A DNA stretch of 64,000 bases, taken from assembly GCF_963169125.1 (NCBI RefSeq), contig NC_084795.1:141831766-141895765 (forward strand), read 5' to 3'. Numbering within the stretch: the first letter of the stretch is position 1; every line of letters begins with the position of its first letter. Position numbers and translations under genes: made by a program. Source of the stretch: Humulus lupulus. Its lineage: Eukaryota; Streptophyta; Magnoliopsida; Rosales; Cannabaceae. This document shows positions 1-12,179 of the stretch, piece after piece. The notes beneath the pieces are model-generated. The model searched no databases and was not told the origin of the DNA. It saw only the letters and a list, made by a program, of their open reading frames with translations.

Positions 1-441
1 AGCTGCAATATTTGTGAACAATTTTATTTAAGCGTTAAGAGACTCACCCGATTACTGCTTTATGTTGGCCAATGAATTGACCTCTACCTATATTTCTCTG
101 GAAGCTCAAAAATGCTTTTTGAAATCTGAGGACAACTGATTCTAGGAAGTGATTGACTGCCTTATGAACATATCAAACCATAATTTGGCAGCTCCAGTCA
201 AGGTTTTTTGGAATAAAACATATTGGAGGTTGACGCATACATTATGGCCCTCATTAAATTTTTGAAGGTCTTAATGTGGTTCGACATATCAGTAGTTCGC
301 ATAGGTCACCATATGTGGCATCTTAAACCCATGTGGATACGAAACTATGACAATGTGAAGAGCAAAGGGCTTGAGCTCCTCATCTGAGTCATAGTCGTCC
401 TTGTTTCTTTCTGATAGAAGGAGCCTCGTTTGCTCCTCCAT
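1..441 (-). pseudogene. Tat-1 gag, capsid region, decayed and truncated by the window edge
   Basis: Reading the minus strand from 441 leftwards gives MEEQTRLLLSERNKDDYDSD, which lines up with Tat-4 gag at 58719 (MEELMKRLLSEKGKDEYDSG). Further left, about 210-120, it encodes LTGAAKLWF and QSIT, matching the retrotransposon gag core (GPARQWF...QSIS in Tat-4). Gag forms the virus-like particle in the cytoplasm. Sequence between 441 and the primer-binding site (1755) should be the gag N-terminus and leader, but it carries stops in all frames I followed. No open frame longer than about 60 codons on the minus strand survives here, so this is a dead copy. The C-terminal gag and pol are outside the window. 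Confidence 0.75.
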
Positions 442-1777
442 CATAGCATGTCGATCTAGGGTTGCATCCCTTACTGTCGGATTATTTGGAAGCTAATAAT
501 TAGCTTCCAATCTGGGTTGTGCGATATCTAGGTTATCGTCCCTCTAAGCTTGAGCTCATTTATTCGGGACGTTCCCATTATCACACTTCACAAGAGGGTT
601 TTCCCTTGGTTAATTATAACTCAATTCATTATCCCAACTTGGTTGTCTCTGCTATGATTTTAAGTGCTCACGCAGGTCAGGCTGACGGTTTCTGCAGAAA
701 CTGTCAGTAGAATTGAGATGTTCTCTCAACTCAAGTTCTTGCCATCGAGAGTGAGCAGTATGAACACTCCCTGACCTTTCTTCACGACTACCATCCGTCC
801 AATAGATATCCTCATTAAAACTCACCATTCACTGATGAGGTCGTTGAGCATGGTTATTAACATGGACTCAAATCCAAGTATCCTGAGATAGAGTGTCATG
901 GGTGACCTATTTGTAAAAAGAGTTTCTTCGGTCATTCCTTTGAAGGGACACACTCCCTTGAGATTGTTGAGGTGTCAGAGTTCATTGGGGAAATGGAGCT
1001 CAATGGGTGACATATGGCGTATAGGTGATGGTGGGTACCTTATGAGGGAAGCGACCTATCATCCATCTGGGTGCATAACTCTAGGTCCTCCATCATCCTC
1101 CCCAATATCCCTTACTGGGGGTAGATCTTCCTCTTTTCTCAGTTATTAGCAAGGACTTGAACTGGTGGTTTTAGTGGTACCCCACCTCACCTTGTATTTG
1201 TACGAACCTTTCAAGATTAACCAGGCTGTCCTCTAGACACATGGGTAGTTTGCTTATTCCTCTGACTATGTACGGGTCGGTCATTTCTAGAAACCGACCT
1301 CGATGGCAAAGTGCTCAGAGTGGAAGTCTGAATTGAATGACTCACATTGGGGTGACCATGCCTTAGTGATCTACTCGCTCAAGATCCACTTGCCTTCCTT
1401 CTGACATTTTGATTGGTTACATGAAGTGGCAATCGAGACATAATATCATTAATCCGCCTGTTGGCATGAGCGAGCTGGCTCCTGAGGTTGTTCAACCAAT
1501 CCTATATAAATTTGATTTTCATGGTTGGGATGTGATGAAGAACTGCCTATTTTTTGGTTGTTTCTAGGATGAACTTGAGGTTGTAATCTAGGGCGCCTGG
1601 ACACCAGAGTGTCTTCTCAATCAGGACTAACAGCTCGAACATCCCGCTGGTCTCCAAGCCTTTTTGTCTCTCCTTCGCGGGTGGACCTTCAGCTTCGAGT
1701 TACCACCATGATTGCAGGGAAAGCTTTCATATGAAAAGTCGCAAGCCTAATTTTTTCTCTCAATGAAAGCACCAATT

Positions 1778-2449
1778 TGTTGATGCGGTTTTTTGGCAAT
1801 AGTGAATAAAGAAATTCGAGAAATATGAATTAGTCTTTATCATAAACTGAATAATAATAAGAATGAAAACAACGTGAATTTAACGTGGTTCAGTGGGTAA
1901 AATCTACCTAGTCCCCCAGTCTCTATTATTGGTTTTTGTCTCTCACAAAATCATTTAATAAAATTTCAGCAGAGCTTCAGTATACAAGAATTTGATTTCT
2001 AGATCAGTCCATTCTCCCCCTATTTTTAGGGGTTAATGAGACAGAACTGAGAGCCGTTTGACATATTTTTAACAGATAGGTTTAAGTTAATTCCTCAAAT
2101 GTATAATTGAATATAGTTAAAAACACAATTCGCCTGGCATTATACATTCACAAGACAGAGGTTACAAGACGTTAAATTAAGTGTTTAAAAGTCTCCTAGT
2201 CTTCATGAATTCAATTATGTGCATTCCACGCATTACCATCGAATTGAATGTATGCTATGCGATCATTAAGATGCTCGAACTACTTGTTATACGACCCAAA
2301 TATGTGTTCGGCGATCTCCTTATTATCTGGTTGGATAGGTCTTGACTCGAGACACTAGTTTAGGGAGCTCGTATCGCATTATCGGAGCTACAAATGCTTG
2401 ACACCTGTACCACGAACAGGACACGTTAGCTCGTGATTGTTCAGCTACA
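1778..2449 (-). repeat. 5' LTR of Tat-1
   Basis: On the plus strand it opens TGTTGATGCGGTTTTTTGG and ends CAGCTACA, so on its own strand it runs TGTAGCTG...CATCAACA. The opening matches the solo LTR at 12180 (TGTTGACGCGG) and the end of the Tat-4 5' LTR near 57500. The block around 1880-1910 reading AACGTGGTTCAGTGG is shared with the Tat-2 LTR (about 4100). The left boundary is well supported by the adjoining primer-binding region. The right boundary rests on alignment to the end of the Tat-2 LTR. Confidence 0.75.
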
Positions 2450-4008
2450 ACAACTGTGTTTGGTGTTGTATGTTACTAAATAAGTTTTTTAATAAAATAA
2501 AATTTAATCAGATAATTTTTTTTAACAAAATCAAACAAATAAATTTCAAAATAATTTAATAAAATTAAAAAAATATATTTATTAAAAATAACTTCTATTA
2601 ATATTTTAATACTAAACATTATTATCTAAAATTTCACAAATATTATATAATTTTTTAAATATAATATATAAACAAAAAAATGGCATCGTTGTACTATTAT
2701 AGCCCATCTATTAGATAAGTTATAATAGTCCCTAAATATTGGGACTAAATTGGGAGGTGGACAGATTTGTCTAAATACTTGGAATGTGGCAAACGTGGGA
2801 CTCTGTAATATTGTACAGTCCAAAGTAGTTGTCCTGAACCAATTTTCATATTTAAGATTTTTTTTAAATTATTTGAATGTTGCTTCTTTCCTACCAACTT
2901 ACACCCAAAATTGAAAACTCTCTTAAATTTAAAAGCGCCAACTAGGTGTGTTGTTATTTTTAGATGAATTGTTACAGAAGGAAAAAATAAATGATGATAA
3001 TAATAATTTGTATATGTGGTTGGATTTTTCCTTAAAGAGGTGCTTAAGATTGTCATACTTAAACTATTCTTCTTTTATGAAAACATTCAATTGATTTGAA
3101 TTTTTTCTTGCAATAGTTAATTATGCGTGTTGTTGTTGTCAACAATATGCAACTATTTATATATGTTTCAACACTTCGGACCGTGTTCGAATTAGATCTA
3201 ATGAAAAGTCAACTCTCCTAGTGAGAAGATGATTGCTCTCCTTAATTAGAAAGAAAATGACATAGCAATGGCGGCAAGTTTTATCAACCAATTAGTGGAG
3301 TTTGCTATCTTTTGCGGTGTTAGACAATGGCCCCGATAATACCTTTCACGTATATGCTCTAATGTGCTTCCTTATAATTATGGTCGATAGTCAATTGGTT
3401 TTTAATTAATCCTACACGCATTCATTCAGATGATAAGGTGCAAAGGTTTGAGTTTCTCTGTTTTGGCTCATCCTTGTGTGAATTTCTTTGGCACATTGCA
3501 GGCTAGGAATGAAAATTACCACACATAGATATTGTTGTCACTCATCAGGCTTCCTGCAGAAAGTTAATAACAGCGCTCAAAGATTCTAAATTTCCAGTCA
3601 AGCACGAAATTAGGAATACCAACTGCTGTTTCTGTCCCGTGCGACTACAACTGCTGTTTCTGTCCAGTGCAGTAATCCTATATTATATGGCCTTTTTGGA
3701 TGTTACTTTCAATCTGGACAAAAGAGTTCTGACAACAATGATCGCCAAAAACTAGCATGGAATTGAAAAAATGAGTTGTGATCAATAGCATCAGCAGCTG
3801 ATGTTTTAGAATTTGTAGTGGATAATTACAAAACGGTAAAAGTGCGGGAAAACAAAAGAAAGGCTAGCAGAATATTAAACACTACATTGGTTAACACCCC
3901 CTCTCAAATTGATCGCCTTGGAAAGCACGGTCAATTTGGTGACAAAGAGAATCAAGTGATGAGGAGATGATTTTTGAAGATATCTTATATTTGATCCTCT
4001 AAAGAAAA
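2450..4008. other. AT-rich interval, unassigned
   Basis: No gene or element is recognised. The stretch 2465-2660 is nearly pure A/T. A minus-strand open frame of 103 codons (2745-3056) resembles nothing I know and has no supporting features. An imperfect direct repeat of about 28 bp (units starting AACTGCTGTTTCTGTCC) sits at 3621 and 3649. This may be the target DNA into which Tat-1 and Tat-2 inserted, or remains of an older element. Confidence 0.5.
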
Positions 4009-4747
4009 TATTGACGTAGTTTTCGCCAACAAGGGATTAAGAATCTAAATGAGAGATATTAAACTTGTTAATAAACCGGAAATATAAACTCACAAGATTT
4101 TAACGTGGTTCAGTAGTTAAAATTCACATAGTCCACAAGTCACTCTTATTCTTGCTTAACAACTCTTGAAAAACTTGTTTATGACAATTTCCGCAGAGTT
4201 TAGGCATACAAGATGTCCGTCCCTTTTACTATCAATTCCTCTTACATTTATTGGGAATTATGATGGATATTGGGTAACCGTACTATAAATGGTAACATAC
4301 AATATTGGATAACTTCCCAAATTAATGAATACGTAAATACACAATTAATCCTATTGCCGTTTACATCAATCAATAAATGTATATAACGATCATATGCATT
4401 CAATGCACATATTGGGCATCCGAGTCTGTAGGGATTCTTCCATGTGCATATCTTTGAATCCCCTCGAGCTAGATATTACTCTCGAATCGGATATAATTGG
4501 AGCATGACAGATTGAATTAGATAATGCTCGAGCATGATGAGGGCGATCTAGACACGGGATACTTCGATCTCTTGTCATCAGCATTTCAAATTATCTGAAG
4601 GATCCTGGGCTGTCCCGGACTCAGTGACACAGCCTCGAGCTATTTTGTTTGAAGTTAACAAAACATCTCTGATGTCTTGCATCATTTACTTATTACGTGC
4701 CAGCTCTACCCCAAGCAAGATAGTTGAGCTCGTGTTTTTAGGATACA
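4009..4747 (-). repeat. 3' LTR of Tat-2
   Basis: The left end (TATTGACGTAGTTTTCGCC) lines up with TGTTGACGCGG... of the related solo LTR, with the terminal TG mutated to TA. The right end is GGATACA, which on the element's strand is the LTR start TGTATCC. Directly to the right lies a polypurine tract on the minus strand, which fixes this as the 3' LTR. It shares the AACGTGGTTCAGT block with the Tat-1 LTR. Confidence 0.75.
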
Positions 4748-4766
4748 ACATTTGCCCCCAAATTCC
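4748..4766 (-). other. Polypurine tract of Tat-2
   Basis: On the minus strand the bases next to the LTR read AATTTGGGGGCAAATGT, a typical plus-strand-synthesis primer site immediately upstream of a 3' LTR. Confidence 0.7.
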
Positions 4767-5012
4767 TGCTTGTGCATGACGTCACTTCTGACATGCACAG
4801 TAGGGGCTTTTTGGCTTCTGCCGTGAGAAAATGTGCCCACCAACTCACTCGAGTATGGGACACGTGTCTGCTTGTTATAGGCGTCTATTCAGGTTTGAGT
4901 ACAGTGACAGTTGTCTTGTCAACCCTTTGTCGTTGTTTGGTTTATTTAATTATGACCCTCGGTTCTCTACATGCGTTAATCGTGCGGCTCAAAATTGTCC
5001 CCAACTTTGATG

Positions 5013-5020
5013 TATAAATA
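5013..5020 (+). promoter_or_regulatory. TATA box of the Tat-2 antisense gene
   Basis: TATAAATA sits about 265 bp inside the 3' LTR, on the strand opposite to gag-pol. It is followed by a C/T-rich leader and a likely 5' splice donor (CCGTAAGTAC, about 5203). Tat-3 has the same arrangement at 34136, which argues for a real promoter. Confidence 0.55.
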
Positions 5021-5759
5021 GGAGAACAAGGTCTGACATTCACCACCTTTGCATTTGAATTTTTCTTTTCACTACTCTCCAAGAATTCTCGGAAATCCTT
5101 TTAAGTTTTTTCCTCCTTAGATATCCATCTAACGATTACCTCCTATATTTTCTGCAATCTTTGTCGTACTTCGTACTTTTACAACCTCGATCAAGAACCA
5201 ATCCGTAAGTACATCATTATTCTGGTTTAAATTTATTCTTACTCATTTTTTTGACAAGTTAATGAAATTTTTCAGTGTATTTTTCCTTATTTTGGTTCTG
5301 TATGGGTTCCGTTTGGGTTATACTAGGCCAACTTAAAGATGGCTGGAAACTGTTAAGTGCATAAAAATGGGTGATTTTACTGGGTTTTTTCTGGGTTTAG
5401 AGGGTAAATGTACGAGTATTTCAATTTGGAAGGTGAAGGGTTTAGGCTTAAATCCAGGTTGCTTAAGGGACACGATACTAAGGTGGTTTAGCATTAAACC
5501 GCTTTTTGAAACCACCTTGTTTGACACACGAATCCTGATGTTTCAGCACCTTTCCAAGATTGGGGTGCGTGAATTAAGGATGAGTGTGGGGCCACATGTC
5601 AGGGTATTAAGCTTGAACTTAACCAGTAGATGCTATAGGTTGGGTGGTGAAGCCTTAGAATTTTAGGTCACCATTTGTTCCATTATTTAGAACTAGGTTA
5701 CATCCCTAGGTCTCCCCTAATAAGTCATTTTGTAATCAGGCGAACTAAACACAATCGCA

Positions 5760-7019
5760 ATGGCATCTCAAAAGAAATAGACAGTGGCCAGCTCCTCTTC
5801 TCGAGGCAAGGATATGCAGGTCGCCCTCGAGACCCCCATCCCCCACTTTGCTCCAGTGGTGGAGAAGGAGATCAAGGTAGGACCTAACAGTTTCTTTGAG
5901 GACAAGAGGATCATGTCTCGAATTACTTCTCATTCCATAGTAAATAAAATAATGCTAAGTCACGGGATCGAGATGAACCTAGCTTCTACACTCGACCTCC
6001 ATTGGAGGACGACTTTGGGGCCTAGAGGGATGAACACCTGAATGCACGTGCCTTTCTCCCACAGGATCAATACTTTGCGGACTTCCTTAACTACGTGAAG
6101 CTCGCCCCATTTCAACTCCCGCCAATTCTTATCACCTACTCACGGGGTTAAACCATCTATTCCTCAAGAACGGCTGGGAGGTCCCCACCTCAAAGGATAT
6201 TTTATATTTTTTTTTGTCTGAAGGGCAATACCAATGTTAAAACCCGATGTTAGGGTTTCTACTTGCTCACTTGATTTCCCAAATCCGGTAGCATCATCGA
6301 CCTCCCCAGTTTTTTATTTCAAAAGGATTTCGGAAATATGAACACCGTTATTTCAAAGGACCTCATAAGGATCTTATCTTTTAAACTCTTAATATGATTT
6401 CTTTACATTTGCTAAGTTTTATTATTCTCATGGATCTGTTATCTCATGTAGCTATTTATAAGAGGACGAAACAGTCTGAAACCCTTGGGGGTCAATACAA
6501 TACCTTAGCCAATGCTTCTACAAAGGAGAAAGACTTCAAGGTGGTGGTGAATGGTGCCACCATTGTGGCCTACAAGCTGATTAGGGAAAATCAGACACTG
6601 GCCATCAGGCCTCGAGGTCTTCCCAAGAGGCTACCTCCAGTCGTTAAGGAGGATGAGGTCGCACTGTTGGTACGTAAAAGAAAGATCGCTGATGGCAAGC
6701 AGGATTCTAACCAAGGTTGTGCCGAATTGGAGGCAACAATCGATTCAATCTGAGGTAACTCGTGAGCAGACATCCCTAAGAACTGGACCTGGATGTAACC
6801 TTGCATTAGTGTGTCGACCAATTGGTTGTTCGATATGACTTTGCCTACCCTAAGTACACCGTAGTAGTAGATAATACTTTACCATTCAGGTCACCATTTT
6901 TTAACAATACAGTACAAACCTCTTATCATGGTATTCCTTGTGTCATGATTCCTTTACCAATGGTATTAGGCACACCGAATACGAGCCTAGTCCAGATGAG
7001 GAACCCGACCATAATAGGT
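5760..7019 (+). pseudogene. Tat-2 antisense gene, 5' exons (plant 'putative gypsy-type transposon' family)
   Basis: This is the first part of a gene running opposite to gag-pol. An ATG at 5760 is followed after five codons by a stop, then a frame continues with SSSRGKDMQVALETPIPHF and further on VGPNSFFEDKRIMSRI. A second coding block at 6455-6750 contains KRTKQSETLGGQYNTLANAS and a basic stretch (VRKRKIADGK). The layout and the VALE...P segment recall the Tat-3 antisense gene (35172). The family appears to be the plant proteins annotated as putative gypsy-type transposon (I believe Pfam Transposase_28), whose function is unknown. The copy is dead, with stops in the first exon and between exons. 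It is cut at 7019 by Athila-1 and resumes at 13449. Confidence 0.55.
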
Positions 7020-8371
7020 TGATAACTCTACAAAATAGAGTTATTTTACCACTTTTTATGTGCTAATTATTGCTTAATTCTTGAGTTTTTAATTGACTTA
7101 TTAAGTTTTAAAGTAATTTTGAATTTATTGGGTTTATTTTGATTTTCTATATTTTTGTGTGCTTTTATAGTTATTTTGTTGTAAAATATGTTGTAGTTTA
7201 ATTATTTGAATTATTGTTGTGTGTTTAGTGGTAAAAATAAATGCAAATTTATTCAACTTAAGTGTCAAAACAAATTCAGTTTAAATTAGTATTTTCTTTA
7301 AATTAATGAGATATATTTGTGTGTTGAAAATATTTTATTTGAAGTTATTTTATCCTATTTTATAGAAATTAATTTGCATGTTTTTTGTTTAAAGGAAATC
7401 AAAAGAAAGAAGTGACATTTTTGAGAGACTTTCAAACCTCTCTATTCTCTTCATCTTCTTCTTCTTTTTGGTTAATTTTCTATGTATTTTTAGAGGAACA
7501 ATTTGGGGGTTTTCCTCCAAATTTTCCTAAGTTATGTTTGTAATTTTTTTGTTTGTATTTTCTATTCTAGTTATGAGTTTCTAATCTTTTTATGATTATT
7601 AAGGTGATGATGAAACAATATGTAACTAGATAGTATTTATGTTGTATGTTGATTTCTCATTCTATGCAATAAAGTTTATGGATTTTCTTCTTCAAATATC
7701 TTCTTTCATCTTAAATATCATGTATTTTGGATTGTTAGCACATATTTACACATTGTTCTTCATTAGTGCAAAAACATAATATTCTTTGTTTAAGATGTGT
7801 AATTAAATTGTACACATCCAATGCTTAGAACAAACATATTATGTTTTGTCTTATAAATAATGTTATTTAATTTTTTTGTGGTTTCATTAGGTTTATTCAC
7901 ATTAAATACTTTGAAATTATACTATTTGAAAAGTGAAGAAAATCCTATCTTTTTAGAAGTAATTTGTGCTTAAAATTATAAATCTATTTTGAAAATGATA
8001 GTTTGATTTATTTTAACTATCACTAAAACTTGGGAATCAATGTACTTATAAATATTATTGAACTTATATTTTGTGGATTTCATTATCTTAATAATGTTTC
8101 TTCTACCATCTTGTTTACAATTATAAATGTAAGTATTTATTGTCTTAAATTTCTTTATTATTATATGTTATTTTATTTTCATTATACAAAAATCTCATCA
8201 ATCTTTGGAGTTAGGTTAGAATTTGTTAATTTTTGTTTAAAATAGTTTTCTTTTCGATTTTAGACAACTCATTTGGGTTCGACATCCTTGCTTACACGAT
8301 CACTATTCTATATGAACGATTCGTGCTTGCGATTTATAAATATTTCAAACATACCAATTTTGGGTCAATCA
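7020..8371 (+). repeat. 5' LTR of Athila-1 with a 600-bp internal deletion
   Basis: It runs from TGATAACTCTACAAAATAG to GGGTCAATCA. Compared with the 3' LTR it lacks about 600 bp: GAGAG near 7427 joins directly to TTCAAACC, whereas the 3' LTR holds 11150-11749 between them. The missing block contains the TATA box (11675), so this 5' LTR has lost its core promoter. Confidence 0.88.
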
Positions 8372-8377
8372 AGTTTT

Positions 8378-8395
8378 TGGCGCCGTTGCCGGGGA
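8378..8395 (+). other. Primer-binding site of Athila-1
   Basis: TGGCGCCGTTGCCGGGGA begins six bases after the 5' LTR. It is the form commonly reported for Athila-type elements and ascribed to tRNA-Asp. It primes minus-strand DNA synthesis. Confidence 0.85.
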
Positions 8396-8584
8396 GTTGC
8401 AAGAAAAGAAACGATATTTATCTCAAGGTTAGTAAATTCTTCTACTAGTTATTTTAATTTTTTCACTTAAAAAAACTATATATTTGTATAAAACTAAAAA
8501 AATATAAAATAAAAAATTGGGACGGTTCAACCACCTATAAAAAAAAACTTTCTTATATATTTATAATTATTGTTTTTTGTTTTT

Positions 8585-8892
8585 TTAGTTGACGGCACTT
8601 GTGCCTCCTAATTTTTCTATCTTTTTAATTTTTATAGTTGACGAGACTTGTGCCTCCTATCTATCCTTTTAATTTTTATAGTTGATGGCACTTGTGCCTC
8701 CTAACTTTGTTATAATTTTATTTCGTTTATATCTTTGTTAGTCGACGACACTTGTGCCTCCTAGCTTTTGTGTTATTATTATTCTTGTTTTGTTATAGTT
8801 GATGGCATTTGTGCATCCTAGCTTTTGTGTTATTATTATTTTTATTATTGGTGTTGTTTTGTGATAGTTGATGGCACTTGTGCCTCCTAACT
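8585..8892 (+). repeat. Six-unit leader repeat of Athila-1
   Basis: Six copies of a core close to AGTTGACGGCACTTGTGCCTCCTA lie at roughly 8587, 8636, 8680, 8738, 8798 and 8867. They are separated by AT-rich spacers of variable length (about 20-45 bp). Each core contains the short inverted repeat GGCACTTGTGCC, able to form a small hairpin. They sit in the untranslated leader between the primer-binding site and gag. Confidence 0.8.
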
Positions 8893-9155
8893 CTTACTTT
8901 CATTTCTTAATATTGTTTATGTTATCTTAATTTTTTTTTAATTATTGTGTTTAGTACTCTTCTTAATATCTTAAAATATATATATCTTGAAATGGATCAT
9001 TTTAATTAGAGTTGGAATTTTGAGTACAATTATTATGAGCAATAAATTTAAATTACAGAGAAACTAATGATATGTATGATATGCATGAATCTTTTGATAT
9101 CCATTTTACCCCCACCTATAATCTAAATTTTTCATGGAGCCATACCCAATCTTAA

Positions 9156-9464
9156 ATGAATCAAGAGCATGAATTCAACATGCCGAATCCAAGTCATGCC
9201 CAATCCGACCTATCATATCCCATTCAACAAGAAATGAGCCCATCTTTAGAGGATACCCTACAACTGTTCATGCAATCTACCTACCAAATCTTACAAGCTC
9301 AGTCTCAGTCACTTTCAAAAATTGAGACAATAGTAGGACAACTTGCAACTGTTATAGAGTCGGAAAAACAAGTTTATCCCAACCAACCCATTCCCAATCC
9401 AAGTAGAAAAATTGAAAATGAAAAAGAGAATGAAGTTGTTGAAGAACTTGTAATATGCATCTAA
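9156..9464 (+). pseudogene. Athila-1 gag, C-terminal fragment
   Basis: A 102-codon frame starting at an ATG at 9156 but corresponding to an internal or C-terminal part of gag. It shows LEDTLQLFMQSTYQILQAQ, then SLSKIETIVGQLATVIESE, followed by a proline-rich stretch (YPNQPIPNPSRK) and an acidic tail. The SLSKIE..GQLAT segment is, from my knowledge of the family, characteristic of Athila-type gag proteins, which coat the element's RNA in cytoplasmic particles. The N-terminal capsid domain and the zinc knuckle are missing. The following sequence (9480-9605) keeps an acidic coding bias (short repeats of Glu/Lys codons) but is broken by stops. This is a remnant, not a working gene. Confidence 0.65.
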
Positions 9465-10030
9465 TCCCCTAATGAAACAAAAGAGTTGGATGAAATAATT
9501 CTTCAGGCCCATGAAAAAAATGAAAAAGATATAATTATATCTCAAGAGCCCATAATTGAACAAATTTGTATATTTACTCAAAATGAAAAGGAGCCTAATA
9601 TAGATATGCAATTTTTCGTATTTTATTGATATTCCATTAAAATTACATATTTCTAATTTTCTTGTAGGTGTGATGTTATCAATGATATTTTATGGCATTT
9701 GCATCAAAGTCATAACTCACCCTACTAATGAAATTTTACACCATCGATTGGGTGTAGGTTGAAAGAAAAAAAATTATAGTCGAGCTAAAGACTATAAACT
9801 AAAGTGCTTTGTGGGAGGCAACCCATACTTTTTATGTTTCATTTTATATTTTACTTTTGTTGTGTGTTATGCTTCATATTTTTCAAATTCCAAAAAGCTT
9901 GAACGAAACTTATTGCCCAAAAAGAAAAGAAGAGAAGAAAACAAAGTAGTCAAATCAAGGAAGCATACATCCAAGGGAGTAATTCTTAATTTTTTCCATT
10001 TTATTACTCATTGAGGACAATGTTTCATTT

Positions 10031-10042
10031 AAGTTTGGGGGT
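10031..10042 (+). other. Internal polypurine-tract-like motif of Athila-1
   Basis: AAGTTTGGGGGT follows CATTGAGGACAATGTTTC. It matches the terminal tract at 10729 almost exactly but lies about 700 bp upstream of the LTR. Athila-2 has the same motif in the same context (27938). Confidence 0.6.
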
Positions 10043-10728
10043 ATTGTATATATATTTTTCTTAGTGTTTTTGCAAGTTTTTCATTTGTTGTAAAATTCAA
10101 AAGAAAAAATATATTTTCTTTATTTGTTTTTCTTTTTTGTTTTTATGTGATTTTCATTTGTTATATAATGTTAAAAAAAATTATTTTCTGTGGTTTGTTT
10201 GAAAAAATATTGGTGATTTTCATTTTCCAATGATAAGAATTATGATTAAAATTGTTCTTAGTTCTTAGAAAAATATAAATAAATCTTAAGATTTGTTTTT
10301 AATGTTTGAGTTAGTTTGGTTTAATTATAGATTTTTTTTTCATTATATGACACTTTTCTATTCTATATGAATTATTGTGATATTTGGACAAAGTTTATTT
10401 AAACATTGAATTATTTAAATCTCTAATTTTTTTTTTGAAAAATCCTAGAATTTGCTTGATTATCTCTTGAGATTTAATTTATTTTTGTTTGCATAAGCTT
10501 GTCTAAATGTTCACATGATGATTTGATGTTTTTGTGTTTGTATGTTAAAATTTTTATTTTGAAAATAATTTTAACTTTCAAATTAATTACATAAGCTTTA
10601 CTTTTATTTGTGTTTTTCTTTGAACTATTTTCATTATGTTATTTTTGGCAAAAACATTAGACATCGCCAAATAAAAAAAAATGTGTGTGTTTTTAATTTT
10701 TCTTTTGCTCGAGGACTAGCAAAATATT

Positions 10729-10740
10729 AAGTTTGGGGAT
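10729..10740 (+). other. Terminal polypurine tract of Athila-1
   Basis: AAGTTTGGGGAT, preceded by GAGGACTAGCAAAATATT, ends one base before the 3' LTR (TGATAACTC). Confidence 0.85.
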
Positions 10741-11186
10741 GTGATAACTCTACAAAATAGAGTTATTTTACCACTTTTTATGTGCTAATTGTTGCTTAAT
10801 TCTTGAGTTTTTAATTGATTTATTACGTTTTAAAGTAATTTTGAATTTATTGGTTTATTTTGATTTTATATATTTTTGTGTGCTTTTATAGCTATTTTGT
10901 TGTAAAATATGTTGTAGTTTAATTATTTGAATTATTGTTGTGTGTTTAGTGGTAAAAGTAAATGTAGATTTATTCAACTTAACTGTCAAAACAAATTAAG
11001 TTTAAATTAATATTTTCTTTAAATTAATGAGATATATTTGTATGTTGAAAATATTTTATTTGCAGTTAATTTATCCTATTTTACAGAAATTAATTTTCAT
11101 TTTTTTTGTTTAAAGGAAATCAAAAGAAAGAAGTGGCCTTTTTGAGAGAAAGGCAAGGGAAATGGCATCACCATCCAGGCCCACGG

Positions 11187-11388
11187 CCCATCAGCTCACC
11201 AGGCCCGCATGGCCTCCTTCAGTTGCTTCACCACCTCTGCCTTCACCCAAGCAGCTACCCCAAAGCTCCACCACGCCAGACCCACAGCCCATCAGCTCAC
11301 TAGGCTCGCATGGCCTCCTTCAGCTGCTTCACCACCTCTGCCTTCACCCAAGCAGCTACCCCAAAGCTCCACCACGCCTGGCCCAATT
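11187..11388 (+). repeat. 101-bp tandem duplication in the Athila-1 3' LTR
   Basis: Two copies of a C-rich unit starting CCCATCAGCTCACYAGGC begin at 11187 and 11288, differing at only a few positions. They account for the open frames (65-140 codons) here, which are not genes. Confidence 0.8.
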
Positions 11389-12179
11389 CACACCAGGCCC
11401 AACCAAGCCCACCATGCCAGAGCTGCCTAGCCCATCTGCCAACAGCCACCACAAAGCTGCCTTTTTCCATTTTTTGAGCCCAACAAAAGCATATATGTTC
11501 CCTTGTCCCCTTTGCCAAAAATGCCAACTTTTTACCCAAACTTTTTTGCATATTTTACCCCTAAATCATCATTGCACCCTATAATTTACACCTATTTTCC
11601 ATATTATTATTAATTTTAATAATTTAATCAATTTAATGAATTTAAATTGAATATTTTAATACTCTCATTTTGGCTATAAATAGGGAATTTTCAAGACCAT
11701 TATGGTGTGCTCATTTTGGGAGAGGTTATACCACAAAGTTTCTACACATTCAAACCTCTCTATTCTCTTCATCTTCTTCTTCTTTTTGGTTAATTTTCTA
11801 AGTATTTTTAGAGGAACAATTTGGGGGTTTTCCTCCAAATTTTCCTAAGTTATGTTTGTAATTTTTTTGTTTGTATTTTCTATTCTAGTTATGAGTTTCT
11901 AATCTTTTTAAGATTATTAAGGTGATAATTAAACAATATGTAACTAGATAGTATTTATGTTGCTTGTTGATTTCCCATTATGTGCAAAATAGTTTATGGA
12001 TTTTCTTCTTCAAATATCTTCTTTCATCTTAAATATCATGTATTTTGGATTGTTAGCACATATTTACGCTTTGTTCTTCATTAGTGCAAAAACATAATAA
12101 TCTTTGTGTATGATGTGTCATTAAATTGTACACATCCAATGCTTAGAACAAAAATATTATGTTTTGCCTTATAAATAAT

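Larger units (their letters stand above)
1..2449 (-). mobile_element. Tat-1: 5' part of a Tat-lineage Ty3/gypsy retrotransposon
   Basis: This is a minus-strand LTR retrotransposon whose 5' LTR lies at 1778-2449 and whose internal region runs leftwards off the window. Directly inside the LTR (about 1755-1777) the minus strand reads TTGGTGCTTTCATTGAGAG, the same sequence that follows the 5' LTR of Tat-4 at 57521. The internal part is a decayed gag that lines up with Tat-4 gag. The other LTR is off the window, so no target-site duplication can be tested. The lineage call rests on similarity to Tat-4, which has the Tat-type double RNase H. Confidence 0.85.

Noticed and set aside
898..1149. 83-codon plus-strand frame in Tat-1
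   Set aside because: It is antisense to the gag N-terminal region and resembles nothing; chance frame in decayed sequence.
2745..3056. 103-codon minus-strand frame in the unassigned interval
   Set aside because: AT-driven composition, no known motif, no promoter or splice signal; treated as chance.
8585..8892. CRISPR-like array
   Set aside because: Repeats are imperfect, spacers are low-complexity AT and variable in length, and the context is a plant retrotransposon leader.
11162..11584. 140-codon proline/serine-rich frame
   Set aside because: It lies wholly inside an LTR and arises from the 101-bp tandem duplication of C-rich sequence.
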